From assembly GCA_964344305.1 (NCBI GenBank), contig CAYFMT010000014.1:8646-72645 (forward strand): DNA of 64,000 nucleotides, written 5' to 3'. Shown here in pieces: positions 26,901 through 34,338 of the stretch. Below the pieces are notes generated by a model that saw only the letters and a list, made by a program, of their open reading frames with translations, searched no databases and was not told where the DNA came from. The position numbers were made by a program, and so were the translations under genes. Source of the DNA: JABMOV01 sp964344305. Lineage in GTDB: Bacteria > Fidelibacterota > Marinisomatia > Marinisomatales > JABMOV01. Positions within the stretch are counted from its first letter, which is position 1, and the number at the start of each line of letters is the position of its first letter.

Positions 26901-26982
26901 AGCGGTACCTAGCGGTGTTTATTTCTATGAAATAAAAGCCGGTGACAACCGTGAAATCAAGAAAATGACATTACTGAAGTAA
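23938..26982 (+). CDS. Secreted multi-module starch-binding protein A with Por-type sorting domain
   Basis: 1,014 residues; AAAGGGG site before the ATG; signal peptide ending VGFGQ. A jelly-roll-like module (about 20-190, LIDNFESDIGMWEDPNYSGS) precedes five related modules marked by VDVRGSFNGWSAG, GFYVSGGFNGWSQ and VQVRGGFNGWASS, with EYKF and W-E-N-x-D-N-R, as in CBM48/CBM20 or SusE/F-like glycogen-binding folds. Then an Ig-like segment (about 765-900) and the sorting domain (NYPNPFNPTTEIRFTLAEAS, SGVYFYEIKAG, KKMTLLK). Likely a cell-surface or released glucan-binding protein working with the TonB receptor, comparable to SusE/SusF. Two modules are near-identical in DNA, a sign of recent internal duplication. 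A strong terminator follows. Confidence 0.88.
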   Translation: MRKVLFVILSMTVGFGQLIDNFESDIGMWEDPNYSGSTTGLLDNSAFEVSSDYAFTGMQSGKLTLNDDPATTGGWFVRLNNRDDQVAPDSRVGFWLRASNVDSIRIVIWDNGAGGDGYEAGPWMVATPGENDWEYVEVDLANTQFVGWITGNGEINSTDFVTIESIQLKTDQDIDDVLYIDDVLETPVGSVNITGLLNMSTYPDGATDSTSAIDVRGSFNGWSAGDNMTFAYGDVWRGWYQLPVGDALEYKFTHTDDLDNLTWEGDPNRTYTVPSEDATVMHYWGPSDSPLTETDSVDVWFRVNMAGVAAYDGGQVDVRGSFNGWSAGSDLTQESNTDFWSGQISMGAGAQEYKFVWTGDDASTNWENVDNRTFTSAGDTTLAWVYFDNAPPTGATVDTFSVTFTCNTSVLDNMTDSTVAGFYVSGGFNGWSQNDTLANSGDYWSKTVDIVGTVEDGASFEYKYRYTSLAGSEYWEDNLPGGGNRAVTVMNDTVLPVQYFDDVAPFTPTDDIDVWFRVNMEAQYDFGYAGEPVDVRGSFNGWSAGSDLTQEGDGYYWSGLISMPDSAAGTLAEYKFVWTGTDGSTNWENIDNRSFTVGGDTTLAFKYWDNSPPSVIDPVTAYVYFTADMAAYEDIGIFSVVRNDTVQVRGGFNGWASSALPDGSDLNMTRIPGETIYELAAPILNYPDTEDNYKYFIQWSPESLDLLGAPYPNLDWNSDWGYEVPPAYGAGNRPFTFVGDPNEVQEIGLEYYMDLPLEGVLPEDHTIDLTFTVDMNNADLFDAATDTLWMYIKDPIAAHLWGYFPESTPFDDLVMHDDGLNGDATAGDGIFSLVIPYTGKAPYTMVYVYHFTGPTNELEEGGGFASGRFRCRYIHPTSVSEDGPVWPTSFAFPMDTWQLDPPLVVEETPDLFTVGTEPATVPYTFAVQQNYPNPFNPTTEIRFTLAEASDVTFTVFNVLGQEIVTYKNSFNGPGHYSLRWNGLNNFGSAVPSGVYFYEIKAGDNREIKKMTLLK

Positions 26983-27001
26983 TCTCTTCCCTTCTAAAAA
27001 G

Positions 27002-27033
27002 AAACGGGTTCATTTTTGAACCCGTTTTTTTTT
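27002..27033 (+). terminator. Rho-independent terminator after starch-binding protein A
   Basis: Inverted repeat AAACGGGTTCA / TGAACCCGTTT around a 4-base loop, followed by a run of nine or so T. It ends cassette A. Confidence 0.92.
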
Positions 27034-27071
27034 AGATTTCACTGACACATGCACGAACCATATCCTCGCAC

Positions 27072-29036
27072 GTGAGTACTCAAGAATCACCTCAATCTAA
27101 ACGAACTCAGATACTGTTTTACATTGCCATGATTATTATCCCAATCATGGTCATTATCCTACTGGAATTTGTGTTGCGCTGGACCTGGGATGAAGATCGT
27201 GAACTGGATGTTTTCGTTCAGGATCCGTATGCATCGGACTATTATGTGGTGAACCAGAGTGCCGGGAAACGGTATTTCTCCGGAAACAGGTTCGGTGCTT
27301 TTGGAACCCAGGATGTTTTTCTAAAGAAAAAACTTGAAAATGGGTTGCGAATTTTTGTTTTCGGTGGGTCATCCACGGCCGGGTATCCCTATCTCTTTTC
27401 TGGAAGTTTTCCCGCCATGATTCAGCAGCGACTTGAAGCACTGTATCCTGAAAAATCCATTGAAGTAATAAATCTTGGAATGACCGCAGTCAATAGTTTT
27501 ACCATTAAAGATTTTGCCAGGGATGCCCTGAGGTTCGACCCGGATATGTTTATCATCTATGCTGGACACAATGAGTTTTACGGCGCCCTTGGATCCGCTT
27601 CATCCCAGGGATCGTTCCTATCCGGTCATCGGACATTCACTCAATTATATCTACATTTGAAAAACACATCAACCTATAGATTCATTTTAACCGTGATGCA
27701 AAAACTGACTGCCGGTGATGCAACAAAAAGTGGACAGACATTGATGGCACGGATGGTAGGCAATCATCATATTCCATATGATTCTGCTCTCTATCAACGA
27801 ACCCATCAGGTATTCTCTGCCAACATACAGGAAATCCTGGATGACTGTAAACAAAGTGGAATACCTGTCCTCATTGGGTCCCTCTCCTCTAACATTAGGG
27901 ATCAGAAACCATTTGTTTCCATCCTGGTAGAGGGAGTTGATTCTACAGAATTCGCCCGTGAACTCGAGGCTATAAAAGACAATATGGTCCTTGGGAACTT
28001 TGAAGAAGCAATGGAATCATTGACAACCATGATGGAGAGGCATCCGCATCATGCGTTGCTGAATTTCTACGCGGGACGATGTCAGGAATTTCTTGGTAAT
28101 AGTGTTAATGCCCAATCCTACTATACTTCAGCAAGAGACTTCGACGGTCTACGCTTCCGCGCCAGCAGTGACATGAATGAAGTAATCCGGGATTTATGCG
28201 AAAGAAACACAAACGCCTATTATGCCCCTGTTCATGAACATTTTATTGAAGAAGCCTCAAAAGGACTTGTTGGAAAATCACATTTTCTTGAGCACTTGCA
28301 TCCCCATGCAAGAGGGTATTTTTCCATGGCAAAAACCTATACCGGGTTGATTCGGGAATTGGTTCCATCTGGTGAATCGTCAAAGGAGCATCTGGACTCA
28401 CTGCTTTTGTCAGATATTGCACTGTCGGCCCTGGATTCATCCATGGCAAAAATGAGGGTGGATATGCTTACCTCCGGTTGGCCATTTCGAGAGACAAAGC
28501 GATTCCTTACGGTGGATCAGATCCATCCTGAGAGTTTTACAGATCAACTGGCGCTTTCAGTCCTAAAAAAAGACACTGATTACGAAAAAGCCCATGTAGA
28601 ACTAGCCCAGCATTATGTGAAGAATGGACAATGGAAACAGGCTGTAAATGAATACAGAATTCTTGCCCATACTTTTCGGAACAATGAATCCCCATTGATG
28701 GCTGCATCCAGATTGCTTATACAAAATGAGCAATTCGATGCGGCTCTCCCATACCTTCATAAAACACTGAATCTGGTGGAGGATGGATACAGTTACAAAT
28801 GGATCGGGACTATCCTGCTGTTTAATCAGGATCCACATTCCGCCATACCCTATTTTAAGAAAGCTATTAAATCATCTCCTCGCGATGAGCAGTTGCTGTA
28901 TAATTTAGCCGGGGCTTATTATGTCACATCGCAACCTGGCCTGGCTAAAAACACCTTGAATACGCTGCTGAGGATTAATCCTCAGAACCAGGATGCCAGT
29001 CGACTGTTAAGAAAAATCTCACAAGTGGATTCATGA
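27072..29036 (+). CDS. SGNH-hydrolase-like membrane-anchored protein with C-terminal TPRs (copy 1)
   Basis: 654 residues from a GTG at 27072 without a clear ribosome site (an ATG 19 codons later is possible). One membrane anchor (about 13-36), then an SGNH/GDSL-type fold: FGGSSTAGYP with the candidate catalytic Ser (about residue 99), GHNEFYG (block III Gly-Asn) and LEHLHPHARGY (C-terminal His; the usual Asp two or three before is replaced by Glu-His). Residues about 505-650 are TPR-like repeats. It overlaps copy 2 by 4 bp and converges with a carbamoyltransferase/SxtJ/DUF5989 cluster, a pairing seen in other phyla, which suggests joint work on a cell-surface glycan or exported product. Esterase activity and substrate are unproven. 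Confidence 0.8.
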   Translation: MSTQESPQSKRTQILFYIAMIIIPIMVIILLEFVLRWTWDEDRELDVFVQDPYASDYYVVNQSAGKRYFSGNRFGAFGTQDVFLKKKLENGLRIFVFGGSSTAGYPYLFSGSFPAMIQQRLEALYPEKSIEVINLGMTAVNSFTIKDFARDALRFDPDMFIIYAGHNEFYGALGSASSQGSFLSGHRTFTQLYLHLKNTSTYRFILTVMQKLTAGDATKSGQTLMARMVGNHHIPYDSALYQRTHQVFSANIQEILDDCKQSGIPVLIGSLSSNIRDQKPFVSILVEGVDSTEFARELEAIKDNMVLGNFEEAMESLTTMMERHPHHALLNFYAGRCQEFLGNSVNAQSYYTSARDFDGLRFRASSDMNEVIRDLCERNTNAYYAPVHEHFIEEASKGLVGKSHFLEHLHPHARGYFSMAKTYTGLIRELVPSGESSKEHLDSLLLSDIALSALDSSMAKMRVDMLTSGWPFRETKRFLTVDQIHPESFTDQLALSVLKKDTDYEKAHVELAQHYVKNGQWKQAVNEYRILAHTFRNNESPLMAASRLLIQNEQFDAALPYLHKTLNLVEDGYSYKWIGTILLFNQDPHSAIPYFKKAIKSSPRDEQLLYNLAGAYYVTSQPGLAKNTLNTLLRINPQNQDASRLLRKISQVDS

Positions 29037-30799
29037 AAAAAGCTGTTTTTTACAGTATACTATTTTCCTTTGTTGTTATCTTCTTTGCCGTGGTTGAAAT
29101 TGGTCTCAGGATTGCAGGAATCGGATTGGATTTTTCGCTGGTTGTACCTCACCCGGAAAAGCCGGATTTCATCATGTCCAATCCCAACCTTGCCGGAAAA
29201 TATTTCAATGATCCGGAGCTCAGTGAATTTGGTTATGAAAATGTCGTTCTAAAGAACAAGGTGCCTGGTACATTTCGCATTGTGGCATTGGGCGCCTCCA
29301 CCACCGCTGGATTCCCCTATTTTTACAATGCAAGTTTTCCTGCAATGGTCAAACAACAGTTGCAGGACCGATTCCCGGAACAACGTATTGAACTGGTAAA
29401 TCTTGGTATGTCCGCGATTTCTACCATGTGTATAAGGGACATGAGTCATGAGTTATCCAGGTTTGATCCCGACGCTGTTGTTATTTATTGTGGGCATAAT
29501 GAGTTTTATGGTGTGATGGGTGCCAATTGGGGTGTGAAAGCACTCAATCAGACCTGGCTGAAGCAACTGGTACTTTCACTTCGGAAGTTCAGGTTGTATC
29601 AATTGATTTCGTTAGTGATGGCTCAAACTGGAGATAGTAATATATCATCATCAACCCTCATGGAACGACTTTCCAGGGATAAACCATTTTCGATGGATGA
29701 TCCCAGAAGAGAGCGTACATTTGCACAGTTTAGCACCAATCTCAGCCGTATTGTAAAATCCGCAAGAAAATCTGCTCCTGTCTATCTCTGTACTGTTACG
29801 TCCAATGAAAAGGATCAGGAACCTTTCTCCGCCCCTTCGACAGCATATGTCAAAGGGTTAGGTTTTCTTGAATCCGGCTCCCTGGATTCAGGAAGGGTTT
29901 ATCTGACAATAGCGAAAGATGAAGATGAGTTCCCCTTCAGGGCACCTGATAGGATAAATGAACTCATTAAAACAATCGCACATAATGAACAGGTGACACT
30001 GGTTGATATTGATTCCCTTTTCCGGGCGCAATCGGAGGATCATCTCCCTGGGAAAAACCTGTTTCTGGAACATGTGCATCCAAACCTGTACGGTAACAAA
30101 ATCATTTCTGAGGAAATAGCGGCAAAAATTGTTGAAAAGCAATTCAAGGATCATGATAGCAACGGGTACACTTCCAGTTGGAGTTACTTGCAATACATAA
30201 CACAACTGGATACGGTGGCTGCTCACATGCAATTATCCATCCTCATGGATAACCCACCATTTACAAACACGCCCGGAATTGGACTTTCCAGCATTCAACC
30301 AGCGAATAAAATTGAATACATTGCCAGGCAAATGCTCTCACAAAAATTGAATTACTATACGGCTCATATGGCCATGGCATCCTATTACCGTGAAATGGGA
30401 TTAATTCAGGATGAAATCCATGAATACGCTGCCATTGTGGAAGCATTCTATTTTGAGCCTGTCGTGCATAAGACCTATATATATGCATGCATACAGGCAC
30501 AACAATTTGATGTAGCTGAAATGGCTGTCCATCGCTTGCTCAAGATTTATTCAAATAATCCATATGGGAATAAGTGGGCAGGCATCCTTGCCGTAAACAG
30601 ACAGGATAGTCGTGCTGCTCTGCCTTATCTCATGCGCGCAAAACAATTAAGGGATGATAATCAGGTAAGATATAATTTGAGTGGTGCCTGGATCCAGCTG
30701 AATGATTTTACACGTGCACGAGCAGAACTGGATACCATCCTCATGCGGGATCCTCATCATGAAAATGCCCGTTCACTTCTCGTGCGTCTCCCCAATTAA
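29033..30799 (+). CDS. SGNH-hydrolase-like membrane-anchored protein with C-terminal TPRs (copy 2)
   Basis: 588 residues; ATG overlaps the TGA of copy 1. Same plan: membrane anchor (about 5-27), LGASTTAGFP with candidate Ser, GHNEFYGVMG, LEHVHPNLYGNK, then TPR-like helices (about 440-588). It is a diverged tandem duplicate of the preceding gene, with clear collinear similarity throughout the SGNH part. It lacks much of the middle insert that copy 1 has after about residue 270. The two may form a heterodimer or act on different substrates; nothing in the sequence decides this. Confidence 0.8.
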   Translation: MKKAVFYSILFSFVVIFFAVVEIGLRIAGIGLDFSLVVPHPEKPDFIMSNPNLAGKYFNDPELSEFGYENVVLKNKVPGTFRIVALGASTTAGFPYFYNASFPAMVKQQLQDRFPEQRIELVNLGMSAISTMCIRDMSHELSRFDPDAVVIYCGHNEFYGVMGANWGVKALNQTWLKQLVLSLRKFRLYQLISLVMAQTGDSNISSSTLMERLSRDKPFSMDDPRRERTFAQFSTNLSRIVKSARKSAPVYLCTVTSNEKDQEPFSAPSTAYVKGLGFLESGSLDSGRVYLTIAKDEDEFPFRAPDRINELIKTIAHNEQVTLVDIDSLFRAQSEDHLPGKNLFLEHVHPNLYGNKIISEEIAAKIVEKQFKDHDSNGYTSSWSYLQYITQLDTVAAHMQLSILMDNPPFTNTPGIGLSSIQPANKIEYIARQMLSQKLNYYTAHMAMASYYREMGLIQDEIHEYAAIVEAFYFEPVVHKTYIYACIQAQQFDVAEMAVHRLLKIYSNNPYGNKWAGILAVNRQDSRAALPYLMRAKQLRDDNQVRYNLSGAWIQLNDFTRARAELDTILMRDPHHENARSLLVRLPN

Positions 30800-30821
30800 C
30801 ACGTCTTAGCCAAACATCCCT

Positions 30822-30980
30822 CTAGAAAACAGTATAGATGAAGGGTGCCAGGGCGGACCCCTCAGCAAACACAGCTATGATCCCCAGGAGCAAGAGAATG
30901 ATGACAATGGGTGCGAGCCACCATTTTTTTCGGATCTTCATAAAAAGCCAGAACTCTTTCAGGATCGATAATTTGCTCAT
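30822..30980 (-). CDS. DUF5989 family small membrane protein
   Basis: 52 residues on the reverse strand: a basic, aromatic start (KEFWLFMKIRKKWWLAP), one membrane helix (IVIILLLLGIIAVFAEG) and the tail SALAPFIYTVF. The pattern LxxFWxFxxxRKKWWLxP...GSAxAPFIYxxF is that of DUF5989 proteins that sit next to SxtJ-like and carbamoyltransferase genes. Its ATG begins directly after the TAA of the SxtJ-like gene. Function unknown; a small subunit or anchor of the carbamoyltransferase-related machinery is a guess from this conserved neighbourhood. Confidence 0.85.
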   Translation of the reverse strand: MSKLSILKEFWLFMKIRKKWWLAPIVIILLLLGIIAVFAEGSALAPFIYTVF

Positions 30981-31370
30981 TTAAAACATCCTTTCCATGT
31001 TCGATGGGTGATCTTTTTTAATCCAGAATGAATCAGAATTGGTTGAAGGAACCTTTTTCACTATCCGTTTCACGAGTCCGATAGGAGTCAGGACAAAATA
31101 GAATACAATGGCCAACAATATGTGTATAATGATAAATCCGATGATTCTGACAATGACCATCCACGGATAGTAAATCAGTTTTAGCGGCCACTGGAAAAAC
31201 AGCGCGCTCAGAATGATGAGGATGGACAGTGTTGCGATTCCATGAATTTCGGTGTGATGCCGTAGGACTGAATAGACTCCGTATGCAAACACAATCCCGG
31301 CAAGGATAAGCCCAAATGACTGGATGGCTTTACGGCTTTTATCAAATTGTACATGATCAATCCAGGGCAT
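30981..31370 (-). CDS. SxtJ family membrane protein
   Basis: 129 residues from the ATG at 31370, which overlaps the end of the carbamoyltransferase gene by 14 bp; the frame is open further upstream, but only inside that gene. The protein starts with a short soluble part (IDHVQFDKSRKAIQSFG), then three to four membrane helices, then a basic Ser/Asn tail. SxtJ-like proteins (named from saxitoxin clusters) accompany SxtI/NodU-type carbamoyltransferases in many bacteria without any toxin. The molecular function is unknown. Order carbamoyltransferase, SxtJ, DUF5989 is the usual one. Confidence 0.85.
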   Translation of the reverse strand: MPWIDHVQFDKSRKAIQSFGLILAGIVFAYGVYSVLRHHTEIHGIATLSILIILSALFFQWPLKLIYYPWMVIVRIIGFIIIHILLAIVFYFVLTPIGLVKRIVKKVPSTNSDSFWIKKDHPSNMERMF

Positions 31371-33171
31371 AGGTCTGTCTCCAATTAATGGTATCAATCC
31401 ATTCAGGTTGTTCTTTTTTATCCAGGAGAAAGTCTCCAAGGATGAGGTAATCCATTTCCGTTCTCATAAAGCATTTGTAGGCATCCCCAGGGGATTCAAC
31501 AATGGGTTCACCCCGAACATTGAAGGATGTGTTTACAATGACAGGGCAACCTGTTCTCTTCTTGAATGCAGAAATGAGTGCATGGTATTTAGGATTTGAT
31601 TCCTTAGATACGGACTGAATTCTTGCTGAAAAATCTACGTGGGTCACGGCAGGGATAGACGACCGTTTCTCGTTTAGTTTATCCAAACCTGTTTTTTGGG
31701 AATGAAAATCACCCAATTGATGTTTTTTCAATACATCCGCCACCAGAAGCATGTACGGACTTGGTCGGTCAATATCAAACCAGTCAGAAATATCCTCCTC
31801 CATCACAGATGGTGCAAAGGGACGGAATGATTCCCTGTATTTAATTTTCAGGTTCATGGTTCTCTGCATTTTTTCGGATCGGGCATCGCCAAGAATGCTA
31901 CGGTTTCCCAGGGCTCTTGGACCAAATTCCATGCGTCCCTGGTACCATCCGAGTACCTTCCCGTTTTCAATGATTTCTGCACCGGTGTCGGAGGCGTTTT
32001 CTATTGATGTATGCGGGATATTATGTGTCGTTAGAAATGATTCAATCGATTCCATTGAATATTCCTCACCGAGATAGGATCCATGCTGATTATCAGGATA
32101 CACGGTAGATCTTTCATTATTCAAATAGCCATGATAAGCCATGAGGGCTGCCCCCAGCGCTCCTCCTGCATCACCTGCAGCAGGCTGGATCCATATACTA
32201 TCAAACTGCCCACTTCGGAGGATTTTTCCATTGCTCACGCAATTCAATGCCACACCTCCGGCCATGCAAAGATGTTTCTTCCCGGTGGTTTTTTGGATAT
32301 GTCTCACCGTTTTCATCATCACATCTTCTGTTACTTCTTGGACAGACCGAGCCAGATCCATATCCATCTGGGTAATGGACGATTCCGGTTTCCGAGGTGG
32401 TCGATCAAACAGAGTATGCATTTTTGATCCGGTCATTGTCAAGCCAGTCTCATAATTAAAGTAATCCATGTTCAACTGATAGGAACCATCATCTTTTACT
32501 TCAATGAGGTTATCCAGAATTACCTGAACGTATTTTGGTTCTCCGTAGGGAGCAAGTCCCATAACTTTGTACTCACCTGAATTGACTCGAAATCCAGTCA
32601 AATAGGTGAAGGCAGAATAAAGAAGCCCAAGTGAATGAGGGAAATGCTGTTCTGCCAGAATTTTAACGGAATTTCCTTCCCCTACACCCCAGCTTGTAGT
32701 GGCCCATTCCCCTACACCATCCATGGTAAGAAATGCAGCGTCTTCAAAGGGGGAAGGGAAAAATGCAGATGCAGCATGGCTTTCATGATGCTCCGGGTAC
32801 AAAATCGTGCCTGTAAAACCCAATTCTTTTTTTATAGAATCACCAATCCACAGTTTTTCCTTAAGCCATACAGGCATTGCTTTCCAGAATGACAGGATAC
32901 CTTTTGGGGCATGATTCAAATACGTTTCAAGCAGGCGCTCGAATTTTAAAAATGGCTTGTCATAGAAAGCTACCGTGTGAATATCATTTATGGTAAGACC
33001 TGAAGATCTCAGGCAGGATTCTACAGCATGAGTTGGGAAACCAGCGTCATGTTTTTTCCTGGTAAACCGTTCTTCCTGTGCTGCTGCTACAATCCGGCCG
33101 TCCTGCACAATGCAGGCAGCGGAATCATGATAATAGGCTGAGAGCCCAAGGACATTTATACTGTCTGTCAA
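31357..33171 (-). CDS. NodU/CmcH/SxtI family carbamoyltransferase
   Basis: 604 residues, full length for the family; the start is a TTG at 33171. The N-terminal Kae1-like (ASKHA) domain has LGLSAYYHDSAACIVQDG, AAAQEERFTRKKHD, EHHESHAASAFF and GVALNCVSNGKIL (ATP/carbamoyl-adenylate chemistry with metal-binding His residues); the C-terminal YrdC-like-coupled domain has GRMEFGPRALGNRSIL and YRESFRPFAPSV. It transfers a carbamoyl group from carbamoyl phosphate to a hydroxyl on a small molecule or glycan. With SxtJ and DUF5989 it forms an overlapping operon. No saxitoxin genes are present, so a sugar or surface-polymer acceptor is more likely. Confidence 0.93.
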   Translation of the reverse strand: MTDSINVLGLSAYYHDSAACIVQDGRIVAAAQEERFTRKKHDAGFPTHAVESCLRSSGLTINDIHTVAFYDKPFLKFERLLETYLNHAPKGILSFWKAMPVWLKEKLWIGDSIKKELGFTGTILYPEHHESHAASAFFPSPFEDAAFLTMDGVGEWATTSWGVGEGNSVKILAEQHFPHSLGLLYSAFTYLTGFRVNSGEYKVMGLAPYGEPKYVQVILDNLIEVKDDGSYQLNMDYFNYETGLTMTGSKMHTLFDRPPRKPESSITQMDMDLARSVQEVTEDVMMKTVRHIQKTTGKKHLCMAGGVALNCVSNGKILRSGQFDSIWIQPAAGDAGGALGAALMAYHGYLNNERSTVYPDNQHGSYLGEEYSMESIESFLTTHNIPHTSIENASDTGAEIIENGKVLGWYQGRMEFGPRALGNRSILGDARSEKMQRTMNLKIKYRESFRPFAPSVMEEDISDWFDIDRPSPYMLLVADVLKKHQLGDFHSQKTGLDKLNEKRSSIPAVTHVDFSARIQSVSKESNPKYHALISAFKKRTGCPVIVNTSFNVRGEPIVESPGDAYKCFMRTEMDYLILGDFLLDKKEQPEWIDTINWRQTYALD

Positions 33172-33265
33172 ACCGGTTTCAAAGGATTAGCGATTGAAAA
33201 ATCAACAGGAAATATAGTGAGCTGAAATGACTATCCGCTATGAAATCACCAGATGAGTTGTCTAA

Positions 33266-34090
33266 TCAGATCTGAAGTTTATCTCTGAGCAATTGATCCA
33301 GTTCCAGTTCAGGCTTTCTCAATATTCGTTGAACGATAGGATTTGGATCGAAGGAAAGACGTGGACCTGCAAGGGTAATATCCAGAATAATGTGGTTCAT
33401 GGCTATTTCAGTAATGGCCTGGTTCTGGGTCCAGATTGATCGACTGTCTTCCGTTTCTATGGCACTTCCCATGACGGTAATGACCTGATCAGCCACAAGA
33501 ATAACTTTTGGATTCCACACCGATTCCAGTTCAGCCTGTTTTAGTCCATAACTCACGGTTTCACCAAATTCATAGGGCAACTCACAGAATGAAAACAGGG
33601 TAATCTCCACTCCCCTTTTTTCTGCTTCTTCCAGCTCTGATTCAAGGTAAGCGATTTCACTTGCCCAGGCGCTCAGGAAAACTTTGCTCTGGGCATTTAC
33701 AATCACTTCTCTCATTTTCAGGATCAAGTTCCTGTACCCATGAATATGCCAGAAATCAAATGCTTCATCATCCGTATTCAGATCATCGAAGGCATTTGTC
33801 AGTCCCTGGATTCTATCAGAATGCAGGTGGCCGAAGTGCTCGATAAGGGATGAAGGTGACAGGGGAACATACCTTTTGGGGTTTTCACCTATGGAGTTGA
33901 TTATACCGGATGTTTCCAGACGTGATAACACCGAATAGATCGCTGAACGTGGGATACCCGATTGATGACTGATTTCATACCCGGTGCTTGGTGATTTTTT
34001 TACCAGGGATACATAGGCTTTACTTCCATTTGATGATAAACCAAATTCCTGAAGTAATGCCAGAATGGATTGCTCTGTGCTGGAATTCAT
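33266..34090 (-). CDS. TrmB-family transcriptional regulator, probable regulator of the glucan regulon
   Basis: 274 residues. N-terminal winged helix-turn-helix (about 8-85, GLSSNGSKAYVSLVKKSPST, YEISHQSGIPRSAIYSVLSR) of the TrmB class, then a sugar-sensing/dimerisation part (about 105-270, KMREVIVNAQSKVFLSAWAS, KRGVEITLFSF) with the PLD-like fold of TrmB-like regulators. TrmB in archaea controls maltose/trehalose and glycolytic genes through short palindromes. This gene is divergent from receptor B, and operator site 2 lies 61 bp before its start, so it may also regulate itself. Control of all four palindromes in this window is inference from position and family. Sugar effector unknown. Confidence 0.85.
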   Translation of the reverse strand: MNSSTEQSILALLQEFGLSSNGSKAYVSLVKKSPSTGYEISHQSGIPRSAIYSVLSRLETSGIINSIGENPKRYVPLSPSSLIEHFGHLHSDRIQGLTNAFDDLNTDDEAFDFWHIHGYRNLILKMREVIVNAQSKVFLSAWASEIAYLESELEEAEKRGVEITLFSFCELPYEFGETVSYGLKQAELESVWNPKVILVADQVITVMGSAIETEDSRSIWTQNQAITEIAMNHIILDITLAGPRLSFDPNPIVQRILRKPELELDQLLRDKLQI

Positions 34091-34115
34091 GCCTTACTTT
34101 CCCTTTATTTTTCTC

Positions 34116-34175
34116 TTGGGTTATCCAAGGATAAATCTTAATATTTCATACTAGTAACTCACCATTGAGTTACTA
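34116..34175 (+). promoter_or_regulatory. Receptor B promoter with palindromic operator (site 2)
   Basis: TTGGGT (34116-34121), 17-bp spacer, TAATAT (34139-34144), seven bases, then TAGTAACTCA-CCAT-TGAGTTACTA (34152-34175), a perfect 10-bp-arm palindrome over the expected transcription start. Spacing is the same as at site 1 and the flanks are similar. The receptor ATG is 163 bp further on, so this transcript has a long leader (34176-34338) in which I see no clear structure or ribosome site. The site lies between the TrmB-like gene and its likely target. Confidence 0.82.
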
Positions 34176-34338
34176 AAGTTAATCATTAATATTATTACTG
34201 TCATGCAAAAAAATAATTCCTGTTTTCATGCTGTATGAACACTCTGAGCGCGACCACAAACAATCAGGGCAGGAATGTTGACAGTTTGATTCTCAATCAA
34301 CTCTACAATTACTTGAAAGTCTTAATACGGATTACAGT

